Positions 1 to 8,274 are shown, counted from the first letter of the stretch. The stretch: DNA of 52,852 bases from CAILZL01 sp035548495 (GCA_035548495.1 DASZSV010000011.1:1-52852), one strand, 5' to 3'. The notes: generated by a model not told the origin, from the sequence alone. Program-made: numbers and translations.

Positions 1-494
1 AATACGCGTCGTGAACCAAAGCTGTCGCTGGGTGTGCCTTTGACCGGTTGCAGAAAATCGAAGTTGGGTTGCAATGATGTTGTGTAGTGCGTCAATGCCG
101 CTTCGGTGCGTTTGCCTTCGCGGGCAATGCGCTGCAAATCCTTCTTGCTGGGATTTACCATGCGAGGCGCAACACTGAGTTCCTGCGTACGATAACGTTT
201 GTCGTTGATGTCGAAGCTTATTTCGCTGTCAGTGTTGTTGACGTGCACATGCAGATATTGTTTGCCTGATTCTGCATCCAGCGGAATGCCGACAATGGCT
301 TTCCAGTGCTGATCCCTGATTACCGTCACCCGGTACTTGCCATAGTGCACAACCGGTGCTGTATCGCTGTCTGGCAAGTTGATGATGGCAACACCGCCGG
401 GTACCAGACTTTCTTTGGGAAGATCAAGTGCCAATGCTGGAGTGCCAGCAGCAAACAAAAGTAGAGCGGTGCAGTAAGTGATGAGATGTCGCAT
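1..494 (-). CDS. M23-family peptidoglycan metallopeptidase, 5' part (partial)
   Basis: Reading the minus strand from the ATG at 494 gives about 164 residues, and the gene runs off the left edge. The N-terminus MRHLITYCTALLLFAAG is a signal peptide ending near PALA. The visible part is the extracytoplasmic leader domain, closing with FLQPVKGTPSDSFGSRRVF. In this family that stretch lies just before the zinc-binding catalytic LytM domain, which is outside the window. Members cut peptide cross-links in the cell wall in the periplasm. An in-frame ATG six bases upstream (500) is an equally possible start; neither has a clear ribosome binding site. The 5' end lies about 10-15 bp from a REP-type palindrome pair. 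The family call rests on the FGSRRVF-type motif and the leader, since the active site cannot be seen. Confidence 0.8.
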   Translation of the reverse strand, partial: MRHLITYCTALLLFAAGTPALALDLPKESLVPGGVAIINLPDSDTAPVVHYGKYRVTVIRDQHWKAIVGIPLDAESGKQYLHVHVNNTDSEISFDINDKRYRTQELSVAPRMVNPSKKDLQRIAREGKRTEAALTHYTTSLQPNFDFLQPVKGTPSDSFGSRRV

Positions 495-508
495 AAGCAT
501 GTGTTGCC

Positions 509-613
509 GTCATTGCCGCGAAAGCGGAAATCCAGTGAAAAGATGTTCAGTTCCGGATGGATGGAAGTTGAATGTATCTGATAGTACTGGATTCCCGCCT
601 TCGCGGGAATGAC
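509..613. repeat. Inverted pair of REP-like palindromes (REPIN-like)
   Basis: Two 28-bp units face each other: 509-536 (GTCATTGCCGCGAAAGCGG...) and 586-613, the reverse complement type (...CCTTCGCGGGAATGAC). Each unit folds into its own small hairpin, and the pair encloses about 50 bp. A third, single unit of the same type is at 28341-28368. The motif GTCATTCCCGCGAAAGCGGG is a familiar interspersed repeat in many proteobacteria. The left unit has two changes that weaken its stem, so it is probably the older copy. The pair lies between the divergent starts of nothing else: both neighbours (the M23 gene and xseA) are on the minus strand. Confidence 0.85.
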
Positions 614-689
614 ATTGTGGTTTATTAACTCGCCAGTAGTCTTCATTTACGGCAATGGAAATTGAGAGGTTTATTTTCTCAAGCACGTT

Positions 690-712
690 GTAGGCTGGAC
701 ACCGTGCCCAGC
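690..712. repeat. Single GTAGGCTGG...CCCAGC hairpin repeat
   Basis: The 23 bases begin GTAGGCTGGACACC and end GCCCAGC, with a short self-complementary stem. The same unit, in better-preserved form, occurs at 4004-4026 and inverted at 4237-4259 between guaB and guaA. It lies 35 bp beyond the xseA stop codon (747-749, minus strand), and a degenerate inverted partner may sit at 723-746 (AAGCTGGACGCGGCC...). Confidence 0.6.
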
Positions 713-746
713 ATGTCTTTAAGAAAGCTGGACGCGGCCGCTCAGC

Positions 747-2126
747 TTATGATCGATCATCTGTTTTATTAACCGTCGCATTAATCTGTCCCTGTGCCAA
801 TCGTGCGGTGATTTGATCGCCGGCGCGCACCGCTTTGCTATCACCGATCACATGTCCTTCTGCATCCGTCACAATGGCATAACCACGTGCCAATGTGGCC
901 AGTGGACTCAATGTGTCGAGTGCGCGGGCGGTGACGCTGAATTTGTTTCGCCACTGATGCAAGTGGGTTTCCATCACCGTGCGCAGTTGTGCCTGCAACG
1001 ATTGCAATTGATTGCGTGCCTCGATCAATCGCAATCGCGGTGAATGGCCTTGCAGGGTTGAATAACGCATGGCCAGTAACCGCTTACGCTGTTCAAGATC
1101 AAATTGCCAGGCACGCAACAGGCGTTGCTCCAGTTCATCAACGCGTTGCACCTTCTGTCGCAGTTGAATGCCGGGATGCAACTGGTGCAAACGCTGGATG
1201 GCCCATTTGAAAGCATCCAGCGCGGCCTGTTGTTTGCGGCGCAGTGCATTCAATAGTCGCTGTTGCATGACTTGAATGCCGCGCTGCCAGGTTTGCTGAT
1301 CAGGCACAACCAGTTCTGCTGCTGCAGAAGGCGTTGGTGCGCGCACGTCGGCGACAAAGTCGGCGATGGTGAAATCTATTTCATGTCCGATACCGCTGAC
1401 GATGGGAATGCGGCAGTCGAAGATCGCGCGCGCGACGATTTCTTCATTGAATGACCACAGGTCTTCCAGTGAACCACCGCCCCGCGCGACGATCAGCACA
1501 TCGCACTCGTTGCGTTGATCAGCAAGACGGATGGCAGCGGCAATTTCTCCGGCGGCATCCTTGCCTTGCACTGGCACGGGATAAATCAACACGGGAATGG
1601 AAGGAAAGCGTCGCTTCAATACATGCAGTATGTCGCGAATCGCCGCGCCGGTGGGGGAGGTGATTACGCCAAGGCGTGCCGGCAGCGAAGGCAATGATCG
1701 TTTGTGTTCGGCAGCAAACAATCCGGCGGCAGCGAGCTTGATCTTGAGTTGTTCAAATTGGCGGCGCAACGCGCCTTCACCCGCTTCTTCCATGTACTCG
1801 GCGATAAACTGGTAATCGCCGCGCGGTTCATACACGCTCACGCGCCCGCGCAGCAACACCTGTGCGCCATCCCGCGGTGTGAAGTTCACCAGCATGTTCT
1901 TTTGACGGAACATGGCGCAACGCAATTGCGCAGCGCTGTCTTTCAGCGAGAAATACCAGTGCCCGGAAGAAGGACGTGAAAAATTCGATAGCTCGCCCTC
2001 GATCCAGAGGCTGCCGAATCCGCGTTCCAGCAAGACGCGCGCTTCACCATTCAGGCGCGACGGCGTGTAGATGTCGCGTTCATCTGAAGGCGGTGCAGGT
2101 TCGGCGAAGTCGAAGCGTTGATTCAT
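747..2126 (-). CDS. xseA: Exodeoxyribonuclease VII large subunit
   Basis: XseA with several copies of XseB forms exonuclease VII, which degrades single-stranded DNA to short oligonucleotides in repair and recombination. The 459-residue product is close to the 456 of E. coli. It starts with the OB-fold domain (DIYTPSRLNGEAR, then GSLWIEGELSNF). The catalytic domain shows GVITSPTGAAIRDI, VARGGGSLEDLW and SGIGHEIDFTIADFVADVRA, followed by a long alpha-helical stalk and a short C-terminal segment with LARGYAIV. I chose the ATG at 2126; an in-frame TTG at 2165 would add 13 residues of no recognisable homology. It is divergent from guaB, as in Pseudomonas. The small subunit gene xseB is not in the window. 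Confidence 0.97.
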   Translation of the reverse strand: MNQRFDFAEPAPPSDERDIYTPSRLNGEARVLLERGFGSLWIEGELSNFSRPSSGHWYFSLKDSAAQLRCAMFRQKNMLVNFTPRDGAQVLLRGRVSVYEPRGDYQFIAEYMEEAGEGALRRQFEQLKIKLAAAGLFAAEHKRSLPSLPARLGVITSPTGAAIRDILHVLKRRFPSIPVLIYPVPVQGKDAAGEIAAAIRLADQRNECDVLIVARGGGSLEDLWSFNEEIVARAIFDCRIPIVSGIGHEIDFTIADFVADVRAPTPSAAAELVVPDQQTWQRGIQVMQQRLLNALRRKQQAALDAFKWAIQRLHQLHPGIQLRQKVQRVDELEQRLLRAWQFDLEQRKRLLAMRYSTLQGHSPRLRLIEARNQLQSLQAQLRTVMETHLHQWRNKFSVTARALDTLSPLATLARGYAIVTDAEGHVIGDSKAVRAGDQITARLAQGQINATVNKTDDRS

Positions 2127-2224
2127 TGGTTCATCATAATCGGCTTGAGTGGCAAGCGACAGCAACTTTGATCAAGCAAGACGGGCACGTGCCTGTCAGT
2201 TACCAGCAAATATCCATCTGGCGG

Positions 2225-2253
2225 TTTACCCGGAGGGCAATGCCACGTACAAT
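2225..2253 (+). promoter_or_regulatory. Candidate sigma-70 promoter for guaB
   Basis: A -35-like TTTACC (2225-2230) and a -10-like TACAAT (2248-2253) are separated by 17 bp in the xseA-guaB divergent region. Transcription would start near 2260, giving a leader of about 24 nt. Prediction by eye from consensus only. Confidence 0.45.
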
Positions 2254-2283
2254 CGCGAACCTGTTTTTAGTGGGGTCAACGCC

Positions 2284-3753
2284 ATGCGCATCCTTGAGGA
2301 AGCACTGACCTTTGATGACGTGCTCCTGGTTCCTGCCTATTCCGAAGTCCTGCCGCGCGATGTTGATTTGTCCACCCAGCTGACGCGCCGAATCAAACTC
2401 AACTTGCCGATGATTTCTGCCGCGATGGATACCGTCACCGAGGCGCGGCTGGCCATCAGCATTGCGCAGGAAGGCGGCATCGGCATCATCCACAAGAATC
2501 TCACTGCGGCTCAGCAGGCCGCCGAAGTGGCGCGCGTCAAGCGTTATGAATCCGGTGTGCTGCGCGATCCGATTACAGTCACACCGGATACGCTAGTGCA
2601 CAAGGTGCTGGAGTTATCAAAGCAATATGGCTTTTCCGGTTTCCCGGTGATTGAAGGCAAGACGGTGGTGGGCATTGTCACCAATCGCGACCTGCGCTTT
2701 GAAACGCGTCTGGATGTGCCGGTAAGCGAAGTAATGACCCCGCGTGATCGTCTGATCACCGTCAATGAAACCGCTTCTCTTGAAGAAGGCAAGGCGCTGA
2801 TGCACAGGCACAAGCTGGAACGCGTGCTGGTTGTCAGCAAGGATTTTGAGCTGCGTGGCGTGATGACGGTAAAAGACATCACCAAGCAGACCACCTTTCC
2901 CAATGCAGCCCGCGATGCACAAGGCAAGTTGCGTGCAGGTGCGGCAGTCGGCGTGGGTGAGGGCACTGATGAACGTGTAGAGTTGCTGGTGAAAGCGGGT
3001 GTTGATGTCATTGTTGTCGATACCGCACACGGACACAGCAAGGGCGTGATTGACCGCGTGCGCTGGGTGAAGAAGAACTATCCCAATGTGGATGTGATTG
3101 GCGGCAACATCGCCACCAGTGCAGCGGCCAAGGCGCTGATTGATGCAGGTGCCGATGCGGTGAAGGTGGGTATTGGTCCCGGTTCCATTTGCACCACACG
3201 TATTGTCACCGGCGTGGGTGTGCCGCAAATCTATGCCATCAATGAAGTGTCCACCGCATTGAAAGGCAGTGGCGTGCCGCTGATTGCCGATGGCGGTGTG
3301 CGCTTCTCGGGCGATCTTGCCAAAGCCATTGCCGCTGGTGCAGACAGTGTGATGATGGGTGGCACGTTCGCCGGTACGGAAGAATCGCCGGGTGAAACGA
3401 TTCTGTACCAGGGCCGCACATACAAGAGTTATCGTGGCATGGGCTCCATCGGCGCCATGCAGCAAGGTTCTGCTGATCGTTACTTTCAGGACAATGCAGG
3501 CAACAATCCCAACACCGCCAAGCTGGTGCCCGAAGGCATTGAAGGCCAGGTGCCCTACAAGGGTTCCGTGGTTGCGGTGATTTTCCAGATGGCCGGTGGT
3601 TTGCGTGCATCCATGCATTACTGCGGTTGTGCAAACATCAGGCAGATGCATGACAAGGCGCAATTTGTAAAGATTTCTTCTGCAGGCATGCGTGAGAGTC
3701 ATGTGCATGATGTGCAGATTACCAAGGAGGCGCCCAATTACCGGCGCGAATGA
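2284..3753 (+). CDS. guaB: Inosine-5'-monophosphate dehydrogenase
   Basis: Oxidises IMP to XMP with NAD+, the committed step of GTP synthesis; the next enzyme, GuaA, is encoded downstream. The product is 489 residues (E. coli 488). The N-terminal barrel starts MRILEEALTFDDVLLVPAYS. Two CBS domains are inserted at about 93-205 (DPITVTPDTLV, VSEVMTPRDRLITV). The catalytic loop GPGSICTTRIVTGVG carries the nucleophile Cys303, and the flap/monovalent cation region reads YRGMGSIGAM. The ATG at 2284 gives the normal family N-terminus; the reading frame is open further upstream but without homology. A 144-bp palindromic element begins immediately after the stop codon. Confidence 0.98.
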   Translation: MRILEEALTFDDVLLVPAYSEVLPRDVDLSTQLTRRIKLNLPMISAAMDTVTEARLAISIAQEGGIGIIHKNLTAAQQAAEVARVKRYESGVLRDPITVTPDTLVHKVLELSKQYGFSGFPVIEGKTVVGIVTNRDLRFETRLDVPVSEVMTPRDRLITVNETASLEEGKALMHRHKLERVLVVSKDFELRGVMTVKDITKQTTFPNAARDAQGKLRAGAAVGVGEGTDERVELLVKAGVDVIVVDTAHGHSKGVIDRVRWVKKNYPNVDVIGGNIATSAAAKALIDAGADAVKVGIGPGSICTTRIVTGVGVPQIYAINEVSTALKGSGVPLIADGGVRFSGDLAKAIAAGADSVMMGGTFAGTEESPGETILYQGRTYKSYRGMGSIGAMQQGSADRYFQDNAGNNPNTAKLVPEGIEGQVPYKGSVVAVIFQMAGGLRASMHYCGCANIRQMHDKAQFVKISSAGMRESHVHDVQITKEAPNYRRE

Positions 3754-3897
3754 TGAGCGTGTTAAAAATTCCGCTGAAGCGCGCATCGCTGCGTTAAATC
3801 GAATTTGAAAATGCTCTCGTACTAACGTGTACGCTCCGCTTTTCAAATGCGATTTGCCTTGCGTTGCATCGCTTGATCGAAATTTTTAACACGCTCA
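3754..3897. repeat. 144-bp palindromic element with 17-bp perfect terminal inverted repeats
   Basis: The ends TGAGCGTGTTAAAAATT (3754-3770) and AATTTTTAACACGCTCA (3881-3897) are perfect inverted copies. The interior is also largely palindromic: ATTTGAAAA pairs with TTTTCAAAT, and CGTAC with GTACG around a TAACGT loop. The transcript could fold into one long interrupted hairpin. It starts right at the end of the guaB stop codon, carries no ORF, and has no T-run typical of an intrinsic terminator. The segment GTACGCTCCG inside it is shared with the palindrome family at 12889-12998, 13609-13720, 24812-25000 and 41969-42067. Confidence 0.85.
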
Positions 3898-3913
3898 GGA
3901 AAGAGCATGATTG

Positions 3914-4259
3914 TAAGCTGGGTTAGCGGTTCCTCCGCGTAACCCAGCATCCGAAGACGGTGACTTGAGCGGAAGAATGCTAATGCACCCGACATTGAGA
4001 CTTGTAGGCTGGGCGCCGCGCCCAGCAGGTTTGATTTGAAATTGCTGGATGAAGCCCCCGGGCCTAATTGGAAAGAGCGGCTGATCGATACTGTAGGTGG
4101 GCTGAGGATACGAAGCTCAACAAGTTGGAGATGGTGTATTACGCAGAAGACTGCTAATACACCCTGCATAAGTGCGAGTTGATCGAGTTTTGCAGGCTGG
4201 GATACAAGCGCAGCGATATCCCAGCTTGTTGAAGATGCTGGGCGCGGCGCCCAGCCTAC
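3914..4259. repeat. Array of GTAGG-TGGG...CCCAGC hairpin repeats in the guaB-guaA gap
   Basis: At least five hairpin units lie head to tail or inverted: 3914-3949 (GTAAGCTGGGTTAGC...AACCCAGC), 4004-4026 (GTAGGCTGGGCGCCGCG...), 4093-4119 (GTAGGTGGGCTGAGG..., weak), 4192-4225 (GCAGGCTGGGATACAAG...ATCCCAGC) and 4237-4259. The units at 4004-4026 and 4237-4259 are perfect 23-bp inverted copies. A separate hairpin GGTGTATT...AATACACC occupies 4133-4163. The units share outer bases, while the inner stem differs and still pairs (GGGTTA/TAACCC, GGGCGC/GCGCCC, GGGATA/TATCCC). With the element at 3754-3897 they fill nearly all of the 594-bp guaB-guaA gap. Nothing in it looks coding. Confidence 0.75.
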
Positions 4260-4347
4260 TTAAAGAAATTGATGTTGATGGCTGGGTTGCAGCGAGCGAT
4301 TCCGGCATCTGGAAGACGTAAAAGTTTGGTGTTAACGAGTTCAAATC

Positions 4348-5937
4348 GTGCCCGTATCCGAAAATCTTGATATCCATGCACACAAAATTCTCATTCTGGA
4401 TTTTGGCGCGCAATACACTCAATTGATTGCACGACGCGTACGCGAATCCGGCGTGTACTGCGAAATCCATCCCTGGGACATGAGTGATGAAGATGTGCGT
4501 GCCTTCAATGCACGCGGCATCATTCTTTCAGGTGGCCCGGAATCCGTTACGGATGCAGAGCCGCCTAAATCACCAGACGTGGTGTTTGAACTGGGTGTGC
4601 CGGTGCTCGGCATTTGTTATGGCATGCAGACCATGGCAAAACAGTTAGGCGGCCGCGTCAGCGGTGGTGCACATCGCGAATTTGGTTACGCGCAAGTCAC
4701 TGTCACTGCGCCATGCCGTTTGCTGGACAACTTGCATGATCATCTTGATGGTAAGGGACTTTCATTGCTGGATGTCTGGATGAGTCATGGCGATCGAGTT
4801 GAATCATTGCCGCAGGGTTTTGTGGTTGTTGGTGTCACGCCCAATGCACCGCTTGCGGCGATGGCCGATGAGTCACGGCGATTTTACGGCGTGCAATTTC
4901 ATCCTGAAGTCACTCATACGTTGCAGGGCACGCGTATTCTCGAACGTTTCGTACGCGAGATTTGCGGCTGCGAAGCACGCTGGGATGCGGGCAACATCAT
5001 TGCCGATTCCATTCAGCGTGTGCGCGAACAGGTGGGCAGCGACAAAGTAGTACTCGGCCTTTCTGGCGGTGTGGATTCATCGGTGGTTGCCGCGCTGTTG
5101 CATCGTGCGATTGGCGATCAGTTGACCTGCGTATTCGTTGACCACGGTTTGCTTCGCGCCAATGAAGGCGATCAGGTGATGAATACCTTTGCCAAACACA
5201 TGGGTGTGAAAGTCATTCGTGTGAATGCCGAAGACCGTTTTCTCACCGCGCTGAAAGGTGAGGTGGATCCCGAACGCAAGCGCAAGATCATCGGCCGCTT
5301 GTTTGTGGAAGTGTTCGAAGAAGAATCGGCCAAACTCAAGGGCAGCAAGTGGCTTGCTCAGGGCACAATTTATCCTGACGTGATTGAGTCTGCGGGTTCA
5401 AAGACCGGCAAGGCACATGTGATCAAGAGTCATCACAATGTCGGCGGCTTGCCCGAAAAGATGAAACTCAAATTGCTGGAACCGTTGCGCGAACTCTTCA
5501 AAGATGAAGTGCGCCGCATTGGTGTGGAACTCGGTCTGCCGCGCGACATGGTGTATCGCCATCCATTTCCGGGTCCCGGTTTGTCGGTGCGTATCCTGGG
5601 TGAAGTCACCAAGCAATACGCTGATCTGCTGCGCAAGGCAGATGAAATTTACATTGATGAATTGCGCAAGCACGATTTGTACGATCGTACGTCACAGGCT
5701 TTCGCGGTGTTTCTGCCAGTCAAGTCGGTTGCCGTGATGGGCGATGGCCGTCGTTATGATTACGTGATTGCACTGCGTGCGGTTGAAACCATCGACTTCA
5801 TGACAGCGCACTGGGCACGCTTGCCGTATGAATTTCTCGATCATGTTTCACGTCGCATCATCAACGAAGTGCGCGGCATCTCGCGGGTGACATACGATAT
5901 CAGCAGCAAGCCGCCAGCGACGATTGAGTGGGAGTGA
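4348..5937 (+). CDS. guaA: GMP synthase (glutamine-hydrolysing)
   Basis: Converts XMP to GMP with ATP and glutamine, following GuaB in the same pathway. The 529-residue product (E. coli 525) has an N-terminal class I glutamine amidotransferase domain: LILDFGAQYTQLIARRVRE, the nucleophile Cys90 in PVLGICYGMQTM, and the His/Glu pair in GVQFHPEVTHT. The ATP-pyrophosphatase domain follows with the PP-loop VLGLSGGVDSSVV, and the C-terminal dimerisation domain ends PPATIEWE. The start is GTG at 4348; no in-frame ATG lies nearby. The long repeat-filled gap from guaB (594 bp) makes it uncertain whether the two genes share a transcript. Confidence 0.97.
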   Translation: MPVSENLDIHAHKILILDFGAQYTQLIARRVRESGVYCEIHPWDMSDEDVRAFNARGIILSGGPESVTDAEPPKSPDVVFELGVPVLGICYGMQTMAKQLGGRVSGGAHREFGYAQVTVTAPCRLLDNLHDHLDGKGLSLLDVWMSHGDRVESLPQGFVVVGVTPNAPLAAMADESRRFYGVQFHPEVTHTLQGTRILERFVREICGCEARWDAGNIIADSIQRVREQVGSDKVVLGLSGGVDSSVVAALLHRAIGDQLTCVFVDHGLLRANEGDQVMNTFAKHMGVKVIRVNAEDRFLTALKGEVDPERKRKIIGRLFVEVFEEESAKLKGSKWLAQGTIYPDVIESAGSKTGKAHVIKSHHNVGGLPEKMKLKLLEPLRELFKDEVRRIGVELGLPRDMVYRHPFPGPGLSVRILGEVTKQYADLLRKADEIYIDELRKHDLYDRTSQAFAVFLPVKSVAVMGDGRRYDYVIALRAVETIDFMTAHWARLPYEFLDHVSRRIINEVRGISRVTYDISSKPPATIEWE

Positions 5938-5965
5938 TTGATTGTCTTTTGCAGGGCAGATTGGG

Positions 5966-6029
5966 TTGAGTCTTCGCAACCCGGTTCGTGTAGCAATATA
6001 TGAAGCAACGCTGTGTTTCGAAGACTCAA
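5966..6029. repeat. Inverted repeat between guaA and tadA
   Basis: Perfect 11-bp arms TTGAGTCTTCG (5966-5976) and CGAAGACTCAA (6019-6029) lie 29 bp after the guaA stop. The enclosed bases, read on the minus strand as TATTGCTACACGAACCGGG, resemble part of the interior of the 24812-25000 palindrome (TATGCTACGCGCAAGCCCGG). It may be a relative of that family. No T-run follows. Confidence 0.55.
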
Positions 6030-6051
6030 TACAGCCTCCGAGAATTTTCCA

Positions 6052-6519
6052 GTGGACGAGTCCACCGTTGTCGAAATTGATTTGCACTTCATGTCCCGTG
6101 CGTTAGAGCTCGCTCGGGAGGCTTCACTTGCTGGCGAAGTGCCGGTGGGTGCGGTGATTGTCAAAGACAACCAGATCATCGCCGAAGGCTGGAATCGCCC
6201 GATTGCAACACATGATCCTACTGCGCATGCGGAAATCATTGCCATGCGTGAGGCGGCGAATGCGTTGAACAATTATCGCCTGCTGGACTGCACGTTATAT
6301 GTCACGCTGGAACCCTGCGCGATGTGTGCCGGCGCCATGGTGCATGCGCGGGTCAGGCGGCTGGTGTATGGCGCCACAGATCCGCGAGCGGGTGCAGCAG
6401 GAACCATATTCAATATTGTTGATCATGCGGCATTGAATCACCGCCTGGAAGTTGTTTCGGGTGTAATGGCAGAAGAGTGTGGTGCACTGCTGCGTCAGTT
6501 TTTTCAGGCACGACGTTAG
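6052..6519 (+). CDS. tadA: tRNA-specific adenosine deaminase
   Basis: Deaminates A34 to inosine in tRNA-Arg(ACG), allowing it to read CGN codons. The zinc-site motifs of the cytidine/deoxycytidylate deaminase fold are present: PTAHAEIIAMREAA (zinc His and catalytic Glu) and TLEPCAMCAGAM (two zinc Cys), with GAVIVKDNQIIAEGWNRP before them. I chose the GTG at 6052 (155 residues). A GTG at 6013 is also in frame but sits inside the inverted repeat that ends at 6029. The ATG at 6091 (MSRALELAREA) is a third choice, close to where many homologues begin. It lies between guaA and the convergent mltF, the usual Pseudomonas-like order. Confidence 0.93.
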   Translation: MDESTVVEIDLHFMSRALELAREASLAGEVPVGAVIVKDNQIIAEGWNRPIATHDPTAHAEIIAMREAANALNNYRLLDCTLYVTLEPCAMCAGAMVHARVRRLVYGATDPRAGAAGTIFNIVDHAALNHRLEVVSGVMAEECGALLRQFFQARR

Positions 6520-6527
6520 GCACGTGT

Positions 6528-6666
6528 CCCGGCAAACTCATCCTGAACGGAACTGTTGAGCCGGCAATGACATACATCTGCTTGCGTCAGTGATGAGCTT
6601 GTCGAACCACTCTATTTTCAGACCCTTAATCCTTCGATAGGATGAAAGGCAATCAAGATTGCCGGG
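6528..6666. repeat. Imperfect inverted repeat between convergent tadA and mltF
   Basis: CCCGGCAA (6528-6535) and TTGCCGGG (6659-6666) are perfect inverted ends; inside them CTCATCCT and AGGATGA also pair. Fragments such as GATGAGCTTGTCGAACCAC and CCTTCGATAGGATGA recall a degraded interspersed repeat seen in many proteobacteria. It could serve as a two-way 3' boundary for the convergent genes. The rest of the gap up to 6757 shows only the 12-bp palindrome ACCAAGCTTGGT at 6747-6758. Confidence 0.45.
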
Positions 6667-6757
6667 TTAGTAATTTGAACGTTGGCAATTTGCGTTGATG
6701 AATGTTCCGTTCGCCTTGAGTCTGTGCAAGGGTGCATCGGACATTCACCAAGCTTGG

Positions 6758-8176
6758 TTACTTGTTGTCCTGAGCATCGTCCTGATCGGCCATGTCTTCC
6801 GCTTCCATCTGTTCAATCTTTTCTGCAAGGCCGCCTTCTGCGCCCACCCAGTCCATCATCGACATGTACAACTTGATGTTATCAACAAATTGCACCGGTT
6901 CCCAACCGCGCGCATATCCACGCTTGGCTTGCGAGTAGTAACGTTCCTGGGTCAACAGCGGCAGATATTGACGTACTACTTCCCACTTGTCGGGGTCCTT
7001 GCCGAAGGATTGCGCAAGAATGCGCGCATCTTCGATATGACCAAAGCCCAAGTTGTAACAACCCAGCGCAAACCACGTGCGGTCAGGCTCCTTGATGCGC
7101 GCCGGTATCAACTTGCGCACATCAAGAAAATAGCGCGCGCCGCCGAGTATGCTTTGCTGCGGGTCAAGACGATCAGTGATGCCGAGGCTGCGTGCAGTAT
7201 CTTCAGTGAGCATCATCAGGCCGCGCACGCCGGTGTACGATGTGGCATCCGGATCCCACTTGCTTTCCTGATAACTGATGGCGGCAAGCAGACGCCAGTC
7301 CAGTCCCACTTGTGCAGCGACGTCCTTGAACCAGTCTTCATACAGCGGCAGCCGTTCGCGTACATTGTCGATGAACTCGCGTGCCTTCAGTGCCGGCGTG
7401 GTGAAACGTTGTGGATTGTCATAGTAATTAGCGAGTATCTGATGCAGACGTCCATCGGATTGAATCACGCTGAAGAAAGAGGTAACGCGGCTGGGCAGAC
7501 TGGCATCGTGCTTGTTCACCAGCCATGCCAGTGATTTGCCCTGACTGATATCGAACGCGATGGCGATGTCAGGATGAAAGCTGCGGCCAATGGCAAATTC
7601 ATTTGAATCCGCGACGGTATATTCAAATTCACCGCGCGACAGGCGGTACAGCAGTTCATCTGTTTCAGTATCTGGATTTTCCACCCAGCTCAATTCCGGT
7701 GTGTACATGCGCATGCGTTGCAGCGTGGCATCATGCGGGCTGTTGGCGGCGACTTCGATTTGTCCCTTGACGCTGGCATCCAGCAAGTTGCGCGGACGGC
7801 TGGAGCGCGTGTGATAAATCAGATGTTCCTTCACACGTTCGTAAACCGGTCCATAACCTGCATTGGCAGGCGGCGCCTGTTCAATTGCAAGTCCTGCGGC
7901 GGCGATATTCGCACGTCCCGATGATACTTCCCGACGCACTTCGGTCACGGTGTGTACTGAATAAATGTTCAGCGCGACACCAAGATCGGCAGCGAATTCT
8001 GCGCACAGATCATATTCGGGACCTTGTGGTCCATCAGCACCCAGATAGTAGGTGCTGGGGCTGTTCAGCGTGACCACGCGCAATTCGCCTGACATCAGGA
8101 TTTGTGCCAGTGTACTCGGCAATTGCGAGCAGGTACTGAGAAACAACGACGCCAGAATGGCCAAGGTCGCTTTCAA
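6758..8176 (-). CDS. mltF: Membrane-bound lytic murein transglycosylase F
   Basis: A 472-residue protein with an N-terminal signal peptide (MKATLAILASLFLSTC; the Cys at 16 could be a lipoprotein site, although T at -1 is unusual). A periplasmic solute-binding-type domain covers about 30-260 (GELRVVTLNSPSTYY, GPEYDLCAEFAADLGV). The SLT lytic transglycosylase domain follows, with AAISYQESKWDPDATS holding the catalytic Glu, GVRGLMMLTEDTA, and an acidic tail. It cleaves glycan strands to 1,6-anhydro ends at the outer membrane or in the periplasm. The start is TTG at 8176, preceded at about 6 nt by the strong site AAGGTGAG. It is convergent with tadA, and its 5' end faces tRNA-Ser. Confidence 0.94.
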   Translation of the reverse strand: MKATLAILASLFLSTCSQLPSTLAQILMSGELRVVTLNSPSTYYLGADGPQGPEYDLCAEFAADLGVALNIYSVHTVTEVRREVSSGRANIAAAGLAIEQAPPANAGYGPVYERVKEHLIYHTRSSRPRNLLDASVKGQIEVAANSPHDATLQRMRMYTPELSWVENPDTETDELLYRLSRGEFEYTVADSNEFAIGRSFHPDIAIAFDISQGKSLAWLVNKHDASLPSRVTSFFSVIQSDGRLHQILANYYDNPQRFTTPALKAREFIDNVRERLPLYEDWFKDVAAQVGLDWRLLAAISYQESKWDPDATSYTGVRGLMMLTEDTARSLGITDRLDPQQSILGGARYFLDVRKLIPARIKEPDRTWFALGCYNLGFGHIEDARILAQSFGKDPDKWEVVRQYLPLLTQERYYSQAKRGYARGWEPVQFVDNIKLYMSMMDWVGAEGGLAEKIEQMEAEDMADQDDAQDNK

Positions 8177-8274
8177 TTCTCACCTTTGCATCAAAATTAC
8201 ATCGCAGGAGGCTAGTTTTGCGTGCGTACTTGTATAGAATACGCGCCCCGCAAGTCAATCATCCCGCCGGGAAC

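Noticed and set aside
2617..3846. Long open frame antisense to guaB (409 codons)
   Set aside because: guaB on the plus strand is certain. The antisense frame has His/Arg/Thr-rich shadow composition and no family features.
6695..7534. Open frame antisense to mltF
   Set aside because: MltF shows the complete SLT motif set on the minus strand; the plus-strand frame is a shadow.
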